Notes under the pieces: model-generated
What the model was told of the DNA's origin: nothing
What the model saw: the letters and a program-made list of their open reading frames with translations, nothing else
Databases searched by the model: none
In this document: positions 1 to 7,815 of the stretch, piece by piece
How positions within the stretch are numbered: position 1 is the first letter of the stretch
How the letters are laid out: each line of letters opens with the position of its first letter
Position numbers and translations under genes: made by a program
From: Nocardiopsis sp. NRRL B-16309
GTDB lineage: Bacteria > Actinomycetota > Actinomycetes > Streptosporangiales > Streptosporangiaceae
NCBI RefSeq assembly: GCF_001279585.1
Contig: NZ_LGEC01000103.1
Coordinates: 1 to 64,000 of the forward strand
DNA length: 64,000 nt
Reading direction: 5' to 3'

Positions 1-137
1 GGCGGCTGGTACACGTCCGTGGGCGGGGGCGCTTCCCTCTCCTCGTCCTCCTCGTCGGAGTCCTGCACCGCGAACAGGAATATGAGGAGGACGATCCAGA
101 CCCCGAGGCCCAACAGTCGGCGGAGGGATTCGCTCAT
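1..137 (-). CDS. Partial small membrane protein, cut by window edge
   Basis: An ATG-started frame on the minus strand runs off the left edge of the window, so only about 45 residues are visible. It begins MSESLRRLLGLG and has one hydrophobic segment (about residues 10-24, rich in L, V, I and F), followed by a strongly acidic stretch (DSDEEDEE) and a proline-rich part. This looks like a single-pass protein with a charged linker. No good Shine-Dalgarno sequence precedes the ATG. I do not recognise the family. The call rests on the membrane segment and intact frame only. Confidence 0.45.
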   Translation of the reverse strand, partial: MSESLRRLLGLGVWIVLLIFLFAVQDSDEEDEEREAPPPTDVYQP

Positions 138-215
138 GGAGGAGGGATACCCTCCTTCTCGCCCCCGGACCGCGGGACGGGCGTCCTGCCGTGGCCGGTA
201 CGGGACAGGTCTGCC

Positions 216-680
216 TCATGTCGTCGGCAGGGAGTAGCGGAGCTTCTCCTTCGCGCGGGCGCCCAGGCGGTCGTAGAAGCGCGCCGCGTCCGTGTTCCAC
301 ACCGGGGTCTGCCACTGCACCTCGTCGAGGCCGCGGCGGCGGGCCTCCGCTACGACCGCGTCCACCAGCCGGGCGCCGAGCCCCTGTCCGCGGGTGCCGT
401 CCCGGAGGAAGAGGCAGTCCATGCTCAGGTACTCGCGGCCCGCCCAGGTGGAAAACTCCGGGGAGCACGTCGCGTAGCCGACGACCTCGCCCCCGGCGGA
501 CTCCGCGACCAGGCACGCGAGCCGGGGCTCGGGGGTGTCGAACAGCAGGGCCCCCAGACGCTCGGCGAGGTCGGGCGCGGGCGGCGGCGCCTTCTCGTAG
601 GCGGCGTGCTCGGCGGCGAGCGCGGCGACGCGGGGCAGGTCCTCGCGCCGTGCGGCCCGGACTCTCGGGGCGGGGCTCAT
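216..680 (-). CDS. GNAT-family N-acetyltransferase (SSAT-like)
   Basis: A 154-residue protein with the GNAT fold; it would transfer an acetyl group from acetyl-CoA to an amine. The acetyl-CoA loop is RGQGLG at about residues 97-102, preceded by the beta-strand YLSMDCLFL, and the C-terminal part has NTDAARFYDRLG, usual for the family. The spacing and the WAGREYL segment before the CoA strand resemble spermidine/thialysine acetyltransferases (SSAT), but the substrate cannot be told from sequence. The ATG overlaps the stop of the upstream gene by 4 bp (ATGA), so the two are probably translationally coupled. Confidence 0.85.
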   Translation of the reverse strand: MSPAPRVRAARREDLPRVAALAAEHAAYEKAPPPAPDLAERLGALLFDTPEPRLACLVAESAGGEVVGYATCSPEFSTWAGREYLSMDCLFLRDGTRGQGLGARLVDAVVAEARRRGLDEVQWQTPVWNTDAARFYDRLGARAKEKLRYSLPTT

Positions 681-1204
681 CGGACTCCGCCCTCCAGGGT
701 GTCGGCCTCCCACGCGGCGAGCCGGTCGGCGATCCCGCCCCGGGCGTCCAGGACGTGGCGGGTGAACGCGTCGCGTTCGTGGGCCAGGACCGCCGCCTCC
801 CACACGCAGGGGGCCAGGCCGGAGCGCCCCGGCCGGAGCTGTTCGGGCCGCCCGGCCGGGCCTGCGAAGATCGCCAGGTCCGACATGTGGCCCTCGATCC
901 AGCTGTGCACGAGGACGTAGTCGCCGTCCCCGCCCGCGTGCACGATGAGGACCGCGAGTCCGAGCGAGCCCCGTGCGCTCCCCAGCCCCAGGTGCGCCTC
1001 GGCGACGCGCAGCGCCTCGGCCTCCACCTTGGCGCTCACCAGGCGGCGCGGCGCCTCCAGGGCGTAGGTCTTGACCAGGTGGCCGCCGAGCTCTCTGGTC
1101 CCCAGGGCGCGGGACGTACGTGCGTGGTGCTGCTCGGCCAGGGCGAGCAGTGCCCCTGTGTCGACACCTTCGGGGGTCTGTCCGGTTTCTCCGTTTTCGC
1201 TCAC
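677..1204 (-). CDS. Conserved hypothetical protein, coupled to GNAT gene
   Basis: A 175-residue soluble protein that I do not recognise. It has no signal peptide or membrane segment. The central part alternates hydrophobic and charged residues (SLGLAVLIVHAGGDGDYVLVHSWIEGHMSDLAIF), as expected for a beta-rich domain, and the end is helical. A GTG at 1204 is preferred over the GTG at 1270, because a CATACT -10-like hexamer lies 6 bp upstream of it, typical of a leaderless actinobacterial transcript. The stop overlaps the start of the acetyltransferase gene by 4 bp, so the pair forms a small operon and the function may be related to that enzyme. Confidence 0.65.
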   Translation of the reverse strand: MSENGETGQTPEGVDTGALLALAEQHHARTSRALGTRELGGHLVKTYALEAPRRLVSAKVEAEALRVAEAHLGLGSARGSLGLAVLIVHAGGDGDYVLVHSWIEGHMSDLAIFAGPAGRPEQLRPGRSGLAPCVWEAAVLAHERDAFTRHVLDARGGIADRLAAWEADTLEGGVR

Positions 1205-1216
1205 CGGGACAGTATG
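1205..1216 (-). promoter_or_regulatory. Leaderless promoter, -10 element CATACT
   Basis: On the minus strand CATACT (1216-1211) is followed by 6 bp and then the GTG at 1204. There is no Shine-Dalgarno sequence. This arrangement matches leaderless starts in actinobacteria, where the first transcribed base is the start codon. No clear -35 hexamer is seen. Confidence 0.45.
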
Positions 1217-1360
1217 CGCCGTGGGACGGCCGCCACGCCTCCGTGAGGGCCCGGAGGCAGTCCCGGGCACCAGTTCGACGATCGCGTCCAGGTCCGGCGG
1301 CGACCGCCACGTCCCCGCGACGAGCGTCCACTCGCCGCGGGCGCCGAGTACCGGGTGTCC

Positions 1361-1388
1361 GGCGGGCCGTGGGGAAGCACGGCCCGCC
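1361..1388 (-). terminator. Intrinsic terminator-like hairpin after GH31 gene
   Basis: A perfect 11-bp inverted repeat (GGCGGGCCGTG and its complement) with a 6-nt loop lies about 20 bp downstream of the stop of the GH31 gene. There is no U-tract, which is common for actinobacterial terminators. It separates that gene from the hypothetical/GNAT operon. Confidence 0.7.
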
Positions 1389-1408
1389 GGGCACCACCGG
1401 GGGTCCGG

Positions 1409-3385
1409 CTAGCCGACGATCGGCACGTCCGCGCCGCCGCGCACCAGCACCGGGACCCGCTCCAGGGGCGCCTCCAACATGATCTCCGTCCCGCCGGCGT
1501 GGACCGCGCCCGACCACGGATCGACCCAGGTGGAACCCTCCGGCAGGTACACCCTGCGCGACCGCGCCCCGTACTCGGCCACCGGGGCGACGAGCACGTC
1601 CGGGCCGAACAGGAACGCGTCCTCGGCCTCCCAGGCGCGCGGGTCCTCCGGGAAGTCCACGAACAGCGGCCGCATCGGCGGCAGACCGCTCTCGTGGGCG
1701 GCGCGCATCTGCTCCATGACGTAGGGGCGCAGGCGCTCGCGGAGGAAGAGCATGTCCCGCAGCAGCGGGTAGACCTCCTCCCCGTAGGACCACACCTCGT
1801 TGGGGCCGCCCGACATGTCCGGGTGCAGCGCGTCGACGAACGGCTCCCGGAACCCGTGCAGCCGGAACAGCGGGCAGAACACCCCGTACTGGAACCAGCG
1901 CACCAGCAGTTCCCGGTACTCCGGGGACTCCTGGTCGCCCCCGTGGAAGCCGCCGATGTCGGTGGTCCACCACGGGATGCCGGACATGGCGACGTTCAGT
2001 CCGGCGCGGATCTGCGTGCGCAGGGAGTCGAAGGTGGCGGGGATGTCGCCCGACCACAGGGCCGCGCCGTGGCGCTGGCTGCCCGCCCAGGCCGACCGGC
2101 ACAGGGTGATGACCTCGGACTCCCCCGCCGCGAGCATGCCCTCGTGGAAGCCGCGCGCGTGCTCGGCCGGGTAGATGTTGCCCACCTCGGTCCCCGGACC
2201 GGCGTGGTAGCGCAGGTTCTCCGGGTGGCCGGGCTTGAGCTCCGGCTCGCACGCGTCCAGCCACCACACCCGGATGCCCAGGTCGAGGTAGTTGCGCCGC
2301 ACCTTGTCCCACACGTACGCGCGCGCGTCGGGGTTGGTGGGGTCGTAGAACGACACCTGGACGTGGGCGTCGACCCCCTTGTCCGCCCAGTCGGCGTGGA
2401 CCGGCGGCCCCTGCTCGGTGGCCACGAGGTAGCCGCGCGCCAGCATCTCGTCGTAGTTCTCGCTCAGCGGGCTGACCGAGGGCCACACGGACACCATCAG
2501 CTCCACGCCCATCTCGCGCAGCTCGTCCACCATGGCCTTGGGGTCGGGCCACTCGGCGGGGTCGAACTTCCAGTCGCCCAGATGGGTCCAGTGGAAGAAG
2601 TCGCTGACGATGACCGAGAGCGGCAGGCCGCGCCGCTTGTACTCGCGGGCCACCTCCATGAGTTCGTCCTGCGTCTTGTAGCGCAGGCGGCACTGCCAGA
2701 AGCCCGACGCGAACTCGGGCAGCTCGGGGGCGTGGCCGGTGGCGTCGGCGTAGTTCGACATGATCGCGGCCGGGCCGCCGCCCGCGGTGACCCAGTAGTC
2801 GATCTGGCGGGCGCTGTCGCTGACCCAGCGGGTCCCGTTGCCGGCCAGCTCCACCCTGCCGGTGGCCGGGCTGTTCCACAGCAGCCCGTAGCCGCGCGAG
2901 GAGACCATGAAGGGGATGGTGACCTCCGCGTTGCGCTGCACGAGGTCGACGACGGCGCCCTTCTGGTCGAACAGCCCGTGGGTGTGCTGCCCGAGCCCGA
3001 ACAGCTTCTCGCCGTCGTAGGCGCGGAAGCGCTGCTCGATGCGGTAGTAGCCGTGGCCGGTGGAGGTGTAGGCGCGGGGGCCGGGCCACCAGAAGTGGGC
3101 GCGCTCCTCGGCGAGCAGTTCGTCGCCGGAGGCGTCCAGGAAGCGGAGCAGTCCGGCGTCGTCGATCTCCAGGGTGAGGGCGCCGTTGGCGAGGACGGCG
3201 CGGCCCGCCTCGATCGTGACCGTCGCTGTGGCCGGCTCCCGTGGCTCGACCAGGGCGCCGGGCAGGTCCTCGCGCAGGACCGACAGCCCCGCGCGGACGC
3301 GGATGCCGTCGGGGCCCCACGCCTGGGCGCGTACGACCTGGTGGCTGCCGCGCCACTCGATGCCGTCCTCGATCTCGTTGAACAC
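1409..3385 (-). CDS. Glycoside hydrolase family 31 (alpha-glucosidase/alpha-xylosidase type)
   Basis: A 658-residue retaining alpha-glycosidase of family GH31, cytoplasmic because no signal peptide is present. The nucleophile region WWLDACEPE (D about 377), the acid/base region LWSGDIP (D about 447) and the following SGIPWWTTDIGGF segment (about 468-480) are all intact. The N-terminal beta-sandwich ends in YDGEKLFGLGQHTHG. The GTG at 3385 is chosen because GGAAGGAC lies correctly upstream; a TTG at 3433 would add 16 residues but sits inside a perfect palindrome that looks like the operator. The gene faces the same way as the LacI gene behind it, which probably controls it. Substrate (maltooligosaccharide, isomaltose or xyloside) is not determinable here. 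Confidence 0.9.
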   Translation of the reverse strand: MFNEIEDGIEWRGSHQVVRAQAWGPDGIRVRAGLSVLREDLPGALVEPREPATATVTIEAGRAVLANGALTLEIDDAGLLRFLDASGDELLAEERAHFWWPGPRAYTSTGHGYYRIEQRFRAYDGEKLFGLGQHTHGLFDQKGAVVDLVQRNAEVTIPFMVSSRGYGLLWNSPATGRVELAGNGTRWVSDSARQIDYWVTAGGGPAAIMSNYADATGHAPELPEFASGFWQCRLRYKTQDELMEVAREYKRRGLPLSVIVSDFFHWTHLGDWKFDPAEWPDPKAMVDELREMGVELMVSVWPSVSPLSENYDEMLARGYLVATEQGPPVHADWADKGVDAHVQVSFYDPTNPDARAYVWDKVRRNYLDLGIRVWWLDACEPELKPGHPENLRYHAGPGTEVGNIYPAEHARGFHEGMLAAGESEVITLCRSAWAGSQRHGAALWSGDIPATFDSLRTQIRAGLNVAMSGIPWWTTDIGGFHGGDQESPEYRELLVRWFQYGVFCPLFRLHGFREPFVDALHPDMSGGPNEVWSYGEEVYPLLRDMLFLRERLRPYVMEQMRAAHESGLPPMRPLFVDFPEDPRAWEAEDAFLFGPDVLVAPVAEYGARSRRVYLPEGSTWVDPWSGAVHAGGTEIMLEAPLERVPVLVRGGADVPIVG

Positions 3386-3412
3386 GCGTCGTCCTTCCGG
3401 TTGGGGGGTGGT

Positions 3413-3434
3413 GTTGTCGAAGCGCTTCGACAAC
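3413..3434. promoter_or_regulatory. LacI-type operator in GH31 leader
   Basis: A perfect 22-bp palindrome whose left half is GTTGTCGAAGC lies 28 bp upstream of the GH31 GTG start. Its core TCGAA-G-CG-C-TTCGA has the central CG typical of LacI-family operators. The core agrees with the palindrome upstream of the neighbouring lacI-type gene (4501-4516). Confidence 0.75.
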
Positions 3435-3477
3435 GGGGTGTGGGGTCGGGCGGGTCGTCGTGCGTAGGGGGCGGGTG

Positions 3478-4482
3478 TCAGGAGCGCGGTGCGGTGCTTC
3501 CGGTGCGCGGTGCGGTGCTTCCGGCAGGGGTCAGGCGCGGCTCCAGGAGCGTGACGCCGGGACCGCCGACACCGTCGATCTTGTCCATGAGCAGCTGCAC
3601 GGCCCGGGAGCCCACGGCCTCGGCGGGCAGGTCGACCGAGGTGAGCGGCGGGACGACGGGGGCGGGCGGGCCGATGACGGCCACCGACAGCTCCGGGGGT
3701 GTGCGGCCCAGTTCCTGGAAGGCGTCCAGCAGCGGGGCGACCGAGGGCTCGTTGTGGACGATGAGGCCGGTCAGGGCGGGGCGGTCGCGCACGAGTCCGG
3801 CGGCGACCTCGCGCGCGGTGTCGGGGGAACAGGGGTGCAGGGTGGCGCGCACGCCGCGTTCGCGGGCGGCGGCCTCGTATCCGGTGACGGTGCGCTCGGC
3901 GAACCCGGTGCGCCGCTCGTAGACCGAGGGCGGCTGGCCGACGAAGGCGATGTCGGTGTGCCCGAGGTCGGCGAGATGGTGCACGCAGGCGGCGCCGGCG
4001 GCGGCGAAGTCGAGGTCCACGCAGGTCAGGCCCTCGACGTCCTCGGGGACGCCGATGAGCACGGACGGCAGGTCCAGTGAGCGCAGCACGGGCACGCGGG
4101 CGTCGTCGGCCTCCACGTCCATGACGATGACGCCGTCGACCATGGCGCTTCCCGCGACCCGGCGCAGCCCGTCGGGGCCCTCGCCCTGGGTCAGCAGCAG
4201 GACGTCGTGGTCGTGGGTGCGGGCGGACGTGGTCACCGAGACGGCGAAGCGCATGGCGACCGGGACGTGGACGTCCTCGCGCAGGGGGATGACGAGGGCG
4301 ATGACGTTGCTGCGGCGGCTTGCGAGGGAGCGCGCGCCCGCGTGCGGCTGGTAGCCGAGGGCGTCGATGCTCTCGCGGACGCGGCGCCGGGTGGTCTCGG
4401 AGATCGACCTCTTGCCGCTGAGGACATAGGAGACCGTGCTCGGAGACACGCCCGCGTGCTTGGCCACGTCGGAGATCCGCAC
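3478..4482 (-). CDS. LacI-family transcriptional regulator
   Basis: A 334-residue sugar-responsive DNA-binding protein. The N-terminal helix-turn-helix and hinge are clear: ISDVAKHAGVSPSTVSYVLSG (about 3-23) and the hinge-helix region up to ARSLASRRS near residue 58. The rest is a periplasmic-binding-protein-like effector domain (VIALVIPL, GVIVMDV, LIVHNEPSVAPLLDAF). GTG 4482 is preceded by GGAGGGGA at good spacing; a longer frame upstream is low-complexity. It lies immediately upstream of the GH31 gene on the same strand, and both genes carry the same operator core, so it most likely represses both until a sugar ligand is present. The C-terminus has a short repeat (GSTAPRTGSTAPRS). Confidence 0.92.
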   Translation of the reverse strand: MRISDVAKHAGVSPSTVSYVLSGKRSISETTRRRVRESIDALGYQPHAGARSLASRRSNVIALVIPLREDVHVPVAMRFAVSVTTSARTHDHDVLLLTQGEGPDGLRRVAGSAMVDGVIVMDVEADDARVPVLRSLDLPSVLIGVPEDVEGLTCVDLDFAAAGAACVHHLADLGHTDIAFVGQPPSVYERRTGFAERTVTGYEAAARERGVRATLHPCSPDTAREVAAGLVRDRPALTGLIVHNEPSVAPLLDAFQELGRTPPELSVAVIGPPAPVVPPLTSVDLPAEAVGSRAVQLLMDKIDGVGGPGVTLLEPRLTPAGSTAPRTGSTAPRS

Positions 4483-4500
4483 CGTGCCATCCCCTCCGTG

Positions 4501-4516
4501 ATCGAATCGATTCGAT
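4501..4516. promoter_or_regulatory. LacI-type operator upstream of regulator gene
   Basis: ATCGAATCGATTCGAT is a perfect 16-bp palindrome 19 bp upstream of the regulator start. Its core TCGAA-T-CG-A-TTCGA matches the GH31 operator at all positions except the two symmetric bases flanking the central CG. Autoregulation by the LacI protein is inferred. Confidence 0.7.
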
Positions 4517-4688
4517 GCGATGTTACGCACGACACCATGCTCGCGCAACGCCCCCGGGCCGTCCACTGGCCGCGAGCGGCCAGGGCATCGACCTGCCCGG
4601 GAAGGGACGCTAGGGTCTGACCCGCACCCCCGCGGCCCGGGACCGGGCGGACCGGCCTCCGCCCGCCCCGCTTCCCACCAGGAGCCCC

Positions 4689-5078
4689 ATGCCCGACAGC
4701 AGCGTCCACCTACCGTCACTCATCGGCACGATCCTGCCCTTGCTCGCCGGCGCCGGGGTCGTGATCGGCGCGTTCGCCGCGCCGTCCGGGCGCAGGGGGC
4801 TGACCGGCGCCGCGGGCGGGCTCATCCTGGTCTCCTCGATCGGCTTCCTCATCCTGACGCTCGCGTACTCCCCCCTCCAGGAGATGCTCTCGGGCCCCTT
4901 CGGCGGCCGTACCGTCTGGATCATCCTCGACGCGGTCGACTTCGTGTGCCTCGCGCTCTTCGACACCGGGCTCGTCCTGCTCGTGATCGCCGCCACCCGC
5001 CGCCTCGCCGAGCCGCGGCCCACCCGTCCGCCGCACGCTCCCGTCGGGCCGTACCAGCCCGGCCCCTCCCAGCGCTGA
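4689..5078 (+). CDS. Small integral membrane protein
   Basis: A 129-residue protein with about three hydrophobic segments (roughly residues 12-31, 38-59 and 74-101) and a short proline-rich tail. GGAG lies just upstream of the ATG. I do not recognise a family. It is followed after 20 bp by another membrane protein gene with a similar layout and a long proline/glutamine tail, so the two form an operon and may interact. The operon is divergent from the LacI gene. Confidence 0.7.
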   Translation: MPDSSVHLPSLIGTILPLLAGAGVVIGAFAAPSGRRGLTGAAGGLILVSSIGFLILTLAYSPLQEMLSGPFGGRTVWIILDAVDFVCLALFDTGLVLLVIAATRRLAEPRPTRPPHAPVGPYQPGPSQR

Positions 5079-5098
5079 TCCCGACACCGGAGCCCATC

Positions 5099-5863
5099 AT
5101 GATCTCGCTCGTCTTCTCCCTCCTGCTCTCGGGCGTCGCGCTCATCGCCGTGGGCGCCATCGCGCTCATCCGGGCGGGCCGCGCCCCGAGCGGCAGGGGG
5201 CTGGTCTTCACCAGCGGCGTGCTCTTCGTCCTGCTCGGCCTGGTCTCGATCGGCTGGATCGTCTACGTGCGGTTCTTCGCCTTCCCGATGCTGGACATGG
5301 ACGCCGTGGCCCCTCCGAGCCTCATGCCGCCCTGGGCCGCGTCGACCTACCACGTCGGCACCCGGCTGGGCCTGCTGGTCGCGATCGTCCTGCTGGTGTT
5401 CGGCGTGCTGAGCGCGCGCGGCAAGCAGTCCGCCGCCCAGGGGGCGCCGGTGCACGGCGGACCGCAGGGGTACGGGCCACAGCCGGGCCAGGCGCCGGGC
5501 GGCCAGGGCTACGCCGGGCAGCAGGGCGCGCCCCAGCAGCAGTACCCGGGCGCGCAGCCGCCCCAGCAGCAGTACTCGGGCCCCGGTGGACCCCGGCAGC
5601 ACCCGCAGAACGACCCCACCGGGCCCCAGCACCCCTATCAGCAGCAGCCGCAAAATCCTCAGCAGCACCGCTCCCAGGGGCAGTCGCAACCTCCTGGCGC
5701 GCCCCAACAGCCCACGCAGGCCCAGCAGCACCGCCCGCAGGGGCAGCCGCAGCGTCCTGGCGCGCCCCAACAGCCCCCTCAGACTCAGCAGCCGCGTCCG
5801 GGCGGCCACCAGCGCCCGCCCCAGCCGCCCGGGAGCGGACCGCAGCGCCCGCCCCAGAGCTGA
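5099..5863 (+). CDS. Membrane protein with long Pro/Gln-rich tail
   Basis: A 254-residue protein with three hydrophobic segments (about residues 3-23, 37-60 and 83-104). They are followed by a disordered C-terminal half of about 140 residues made almost only of P, Q, G, H and R, with repeated APQQ, HRPQGQPQRPGAPQQP-type units. Such tails in actinobacterial membrane proteins often face the cytoplasm and bind partner proteins, but no function can be assigned. GGAG precedes the ATG at 5099. It is the second gene of the pair with 4689-5078 and is followed by a strong hairpin. Confidence 0.7.
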   Translation: MISLVFSLLLSGVALIAVGAIALIRAGRAPSGRGLVFTSGVLFVLLGLVSIGWIVYVRFFAFPMLDMDAVAPPSLMPPWAASTYHVGTRLGLLVAIVLLVFGVLSARGKQSAAQGAPVHGGPQGYGPQPGQAPGGQGYAGQQGAPQQQYPGAQPPQQQYSGPGGPRQHPQNDPTGPQHPYQQQPQNPQQHRSQGQSQPPGAPQQPTQAQQHRPQGQPQRPGAPQQPPQTQQPRPGGHQRPPQPPGSGPQRPPQS

Positions 5864-5875
5864 CCACGTCCACGC

Positions 5876-5906
5876 CGCGCCGCACCGGAACTTCCGGTGC
5901 GGCGCG
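5876..5906. terminator. Bidirectional terminator hairpin
   Basis: A perfect inverted repeat with 15-bp arms (CGCGCCGCACCGGAA and its complement, one central base) lies between the convergent membrane-protein gene (ending 5863) and hydrolase gene (ending 5920). It probably stops transcription from both sides. Confidence 0.75.
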
Positions 5907-5919
5907 CTCGTCCCCGCCC

Positions 5920-6690
5920 CTAGTGCTGTTCCAGGAACGCGATCACGGTCTCGGCCAGGGCGCTCCGGGCGGCCGGGGCGTCGATCCGGGCCGTCCCATC
6001 ACCGAACTGGTCGCCGTAGGCCCCGAACTGGGCGTGGTTCATCCCGTCGATCTCCACTGTGACGGCGTCCTCGGGCAGGTGTCCCCGGTTCGCGTCGATC
6101 GCCGCCGGATCGGACAGCCCGTCCTCGCTCCCGGACACCGAGAGCACAGCGAGGTCGTTCCGGTCGGCCAGCCCGGCGCCCTCGGTGGCGTAGGAGCCCC
6201 ACAGCACCACTCCGGCCACGGGGAACGCCGGTTCGCCTCCGGCGTGGGCGGCGGCCATGGCCCCGCCCAGCGAGTGCCCTCCCAGGTACCAGCGCCGCAC
6301 GCCCGCACCGTGCTCGGCCACGGCGGCGTCGGCGCGGTCCGGGTCCAGGACCGCCAGGTGCAGCGGCATCCGAGGGATCACGACCGTGGCTCCGGTGGCC
6401 TCGACGACGGGCGCCCACGAGGCCGCGTAAGCCTCGGCCTCCACCCGGGCGCCGGGATAGAACACCACCCCGGTACCGGAGGCGGTGCCCTCGGGCTCCA
6501 GGACGACGGCGTCGTCGGCGGCCCCGATCCGCACGCCCGGCAGGGCACTGGCCTGGGCCAGGGGCTGCGCCTCGGCCCGGTGGGGGGTCAGCACCCACAC
6601 CGCGGCCCCGGTGGCGGCGAGCACGAGGAGGGCGACGCCGACCGCGACGATCGCGACGACCGCACGGCGGCGTCCGGAACCTCGGCTCAC
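5920..6690 (-). CDS. Membrane-anchored alpha/beta hydrolase
   Basis: A 256-residue alpha/beta-hydrolase-fold enzyme. After a short basic N-terminus there is one membrane segment (about residues 8-31), so the catalytic domain is likely outside the cell. The nucleophile elbow is GGHSLGG, and the end holds DGMNHAQFGAYGDQFGDG, which supplies the catalytic His; an acidic residue for the triad is likely in SGSEDGLSDP. Together with PGARVEAEAYA after the first strand this fits the alpha/beta-hydrolase group often annotated as carboxylesterase-like. The natural substrate is unknown. GTG 6690 gives the best spacing to the GGGGG-rich ribosome-binding region; GTG 6696 is also possible. Confidence 0.8.
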   Translation of the reverse strand: MSRGSGRRRAVVAIVAVGVALLVLAATGAAVWVLTPHRAEAQPLAQASALPGVRIGAADDAVVLEPEGTASGTGVVFYPGARVEAEAYAASWAPVVEATGATVVIPRMPLHLAVLDPDRADAAVAEHGAGVRRWYLGGHSLGGAMAAAHAGGEPAFPVAGVVLWGSYATEGAGLADRNDLAVLSVSGSEDGLSDPAAIDANRGHLPEDAVTVEIDGMNHAQFGAYGDQFGDGTARIDAPAARSALAETVIAFLEQH

Positions 6691-6925
6691 CGGCACGCCC
6701 CCGTTCCGCCAGCGGTGCGTGGGTCGGCGGCGGTCCGAAGCGGGGCGCCTGTGGTACCTCGTGAGTTCAGCACGGATACCAAGATACTTTCTCGTGGGAG
6801 CTTTCTGTCGGCGCATCCCCGGCACGTCCTCCGCCTCCGTGTCCCGTGGGCGACGAGGGGGGCGGGGACGGGTCGGGCAACCGGGCGCGCACCGGCCACC
6901 ACCAGGCGAGACGTCAAGCCTGTCC

Positions 6926-7681
6926 TCAGACGGGGCGGGTGTGGAACAGCGAGTAGCGCCACATCAGCAGGCGGCGCACGCGGGAGCCCGGAAGGACCTC
7001 GGCGGCGGTCGCGCGGATCTCGCGCAGCCCCATCTCGGGCTCGCGCATCGGCATCGGGTTGGCGCTCGTCTCCCCCGTCCCCACCTCGGGTGTGCCCGTC
7101 AGGAAGCGGCCGGCGCGCAGTCCGAGGCCGATCGCCCACTGCGGGCCCAGCGCGGCCAGGCTCGCGGCGAGGTCGGCCGCGTCCTCCTCCCGGTACAGGC
7201 CGAGCACCGCCAGGGTGCCGCCGGGCGCGAGGGCGCCCGCCAGGTGTTCCAGGGCAGGGCCGAACGGCATGTGGTGCAGGCTCGCGATGGCGCTGACGAA
7301 CGCGTAGCCCGCCGGGTCCAGCTCGGCCTCGGCCAGCGGCGCCGCCTGGTAGCGCACGGGCAGACGCGTCGGCGTGCGCGCACGGGCGAGCGCGATCATG
7401 TCGGCCGACGCGTCCACCGCGTCCACCTCCAGCCCACGCTCCGCCAGCCTCCGGGCGAAGCGCCCGTCACCGCACCCGACATCGAGGGCGGAGCGCGTGC
7501 GAAGCGCGTCCGCCGAGGATGGAGCCCCTCCGCCTCCCGCGCAGCGCCCCCGAGGGGCGCTGCTGGGCGACGGGTGGGCGGTGGCGCGCTGGGCGGGGAT
7601 CCGGCGGAGGAGGTGGTCGTGGTAGTGGCTGTTGTGGTCCCAGGAGACGTCGATGGGACTCTGGGGAAGGAACCGGTTCAT
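6926..7681 (-). CDS. Class I SAM-dependent methyltransferase with low-complexity insert
   Basis: A 251-residue methyltransferase. Motif I is ALDVGCGDGRF (about 65-75), followed by the acidic strand-2 region VDAVDASADMIALAR, and the catalytic-side region SAIASLHHMPFGPALEHLAGALAPGG. The N-terminus (WDHNSHYHDHLLRRIP) normally leads directly to motif I. Here about 30 residues rich in A, P, S, R and G (about 31-61) lie between them and resemble the repeat at the MutA C-terminus, suggesting an in-frame insertion in a surface loop. The frame stays open. The methylated substrate is unknown. The ATG at 7681 lacks a clear Shine-Dalgarno sequence. Confidence 0.85.
   Translation of the reverse strand: MNRFLPQSPIDVSWDHNSHYHDHLLRRIPAQRATAHPSPSSAPRGRCAGGGGAPSSADALRTRSALDVGCGDGRFARRLAERGLEVDAVDASADMIALARARTPTRLPVRYQAAPLAEAELDPAGYAFVSAIASLHHMPFGPALEHLAGALAPGGTLAVLGLYREEDAADLAASLAALGPQWAIGLGLRAGRFLTGTPEVGTGETSANPMPMREPEMGLREIRATAAEVLPGSRVRRLLMWRYSLFHTRPV
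7499..7591 (-). repeat. In-frame GC-rich repeat element inside methyltransferase gene
   Basis: This stretch encodes the extra 30 residues before motif I of the methyltransferase. It contains the decamer CCCGTCGCCC and a 9-bp-arm hairpin (CAGCGCCCC and its complement, 3-nt loop). The same decamer followed by a GCCC/GGGG-rich stretch occurs in the MutA tail (11874-12032) and between genes at 26711-26745. Confidence 0.45.
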
Positions 7682-7815
7682 AGTGCCGAAGGGCCGGAGT
7701 ACGACGTAGGTGCAGCGAGGGCGCCGACGGGGTTCTGGCGGCCCGGAGGTGCGCTCCCGAGGAACGGGGGAGTGCACCGGAAGGGCCGAGGGTTCCCGTA
7801 CTCAGGGCGCCCGCG

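Noticed and set aside
1271..1408. N-terminal extension or gene remnant in frame with the 677-1204 protein (GEWTLVAGTW...)
   Set aside because: The frame is open and looks protein-like, but it has no start codon in reach after the GH31 terminator hairpin and a better start exists at 1204.
216..3356. Long minus-strand frame spanning the GH31, hypothetical and GNAT region
   Set aside because: Only its last 154 codons (the GNAT gene) are real; the rest is out of frame with GH31 and gives an Arg/Pro-rich sequence.
3386..3433. TTG 3433 as start of the GH31 enzyme
   Set aside because: It lies within the perfect operator palindrome and has no ribosome-binding site, whereas GTG 3385 has GGAAGGAC upstream.
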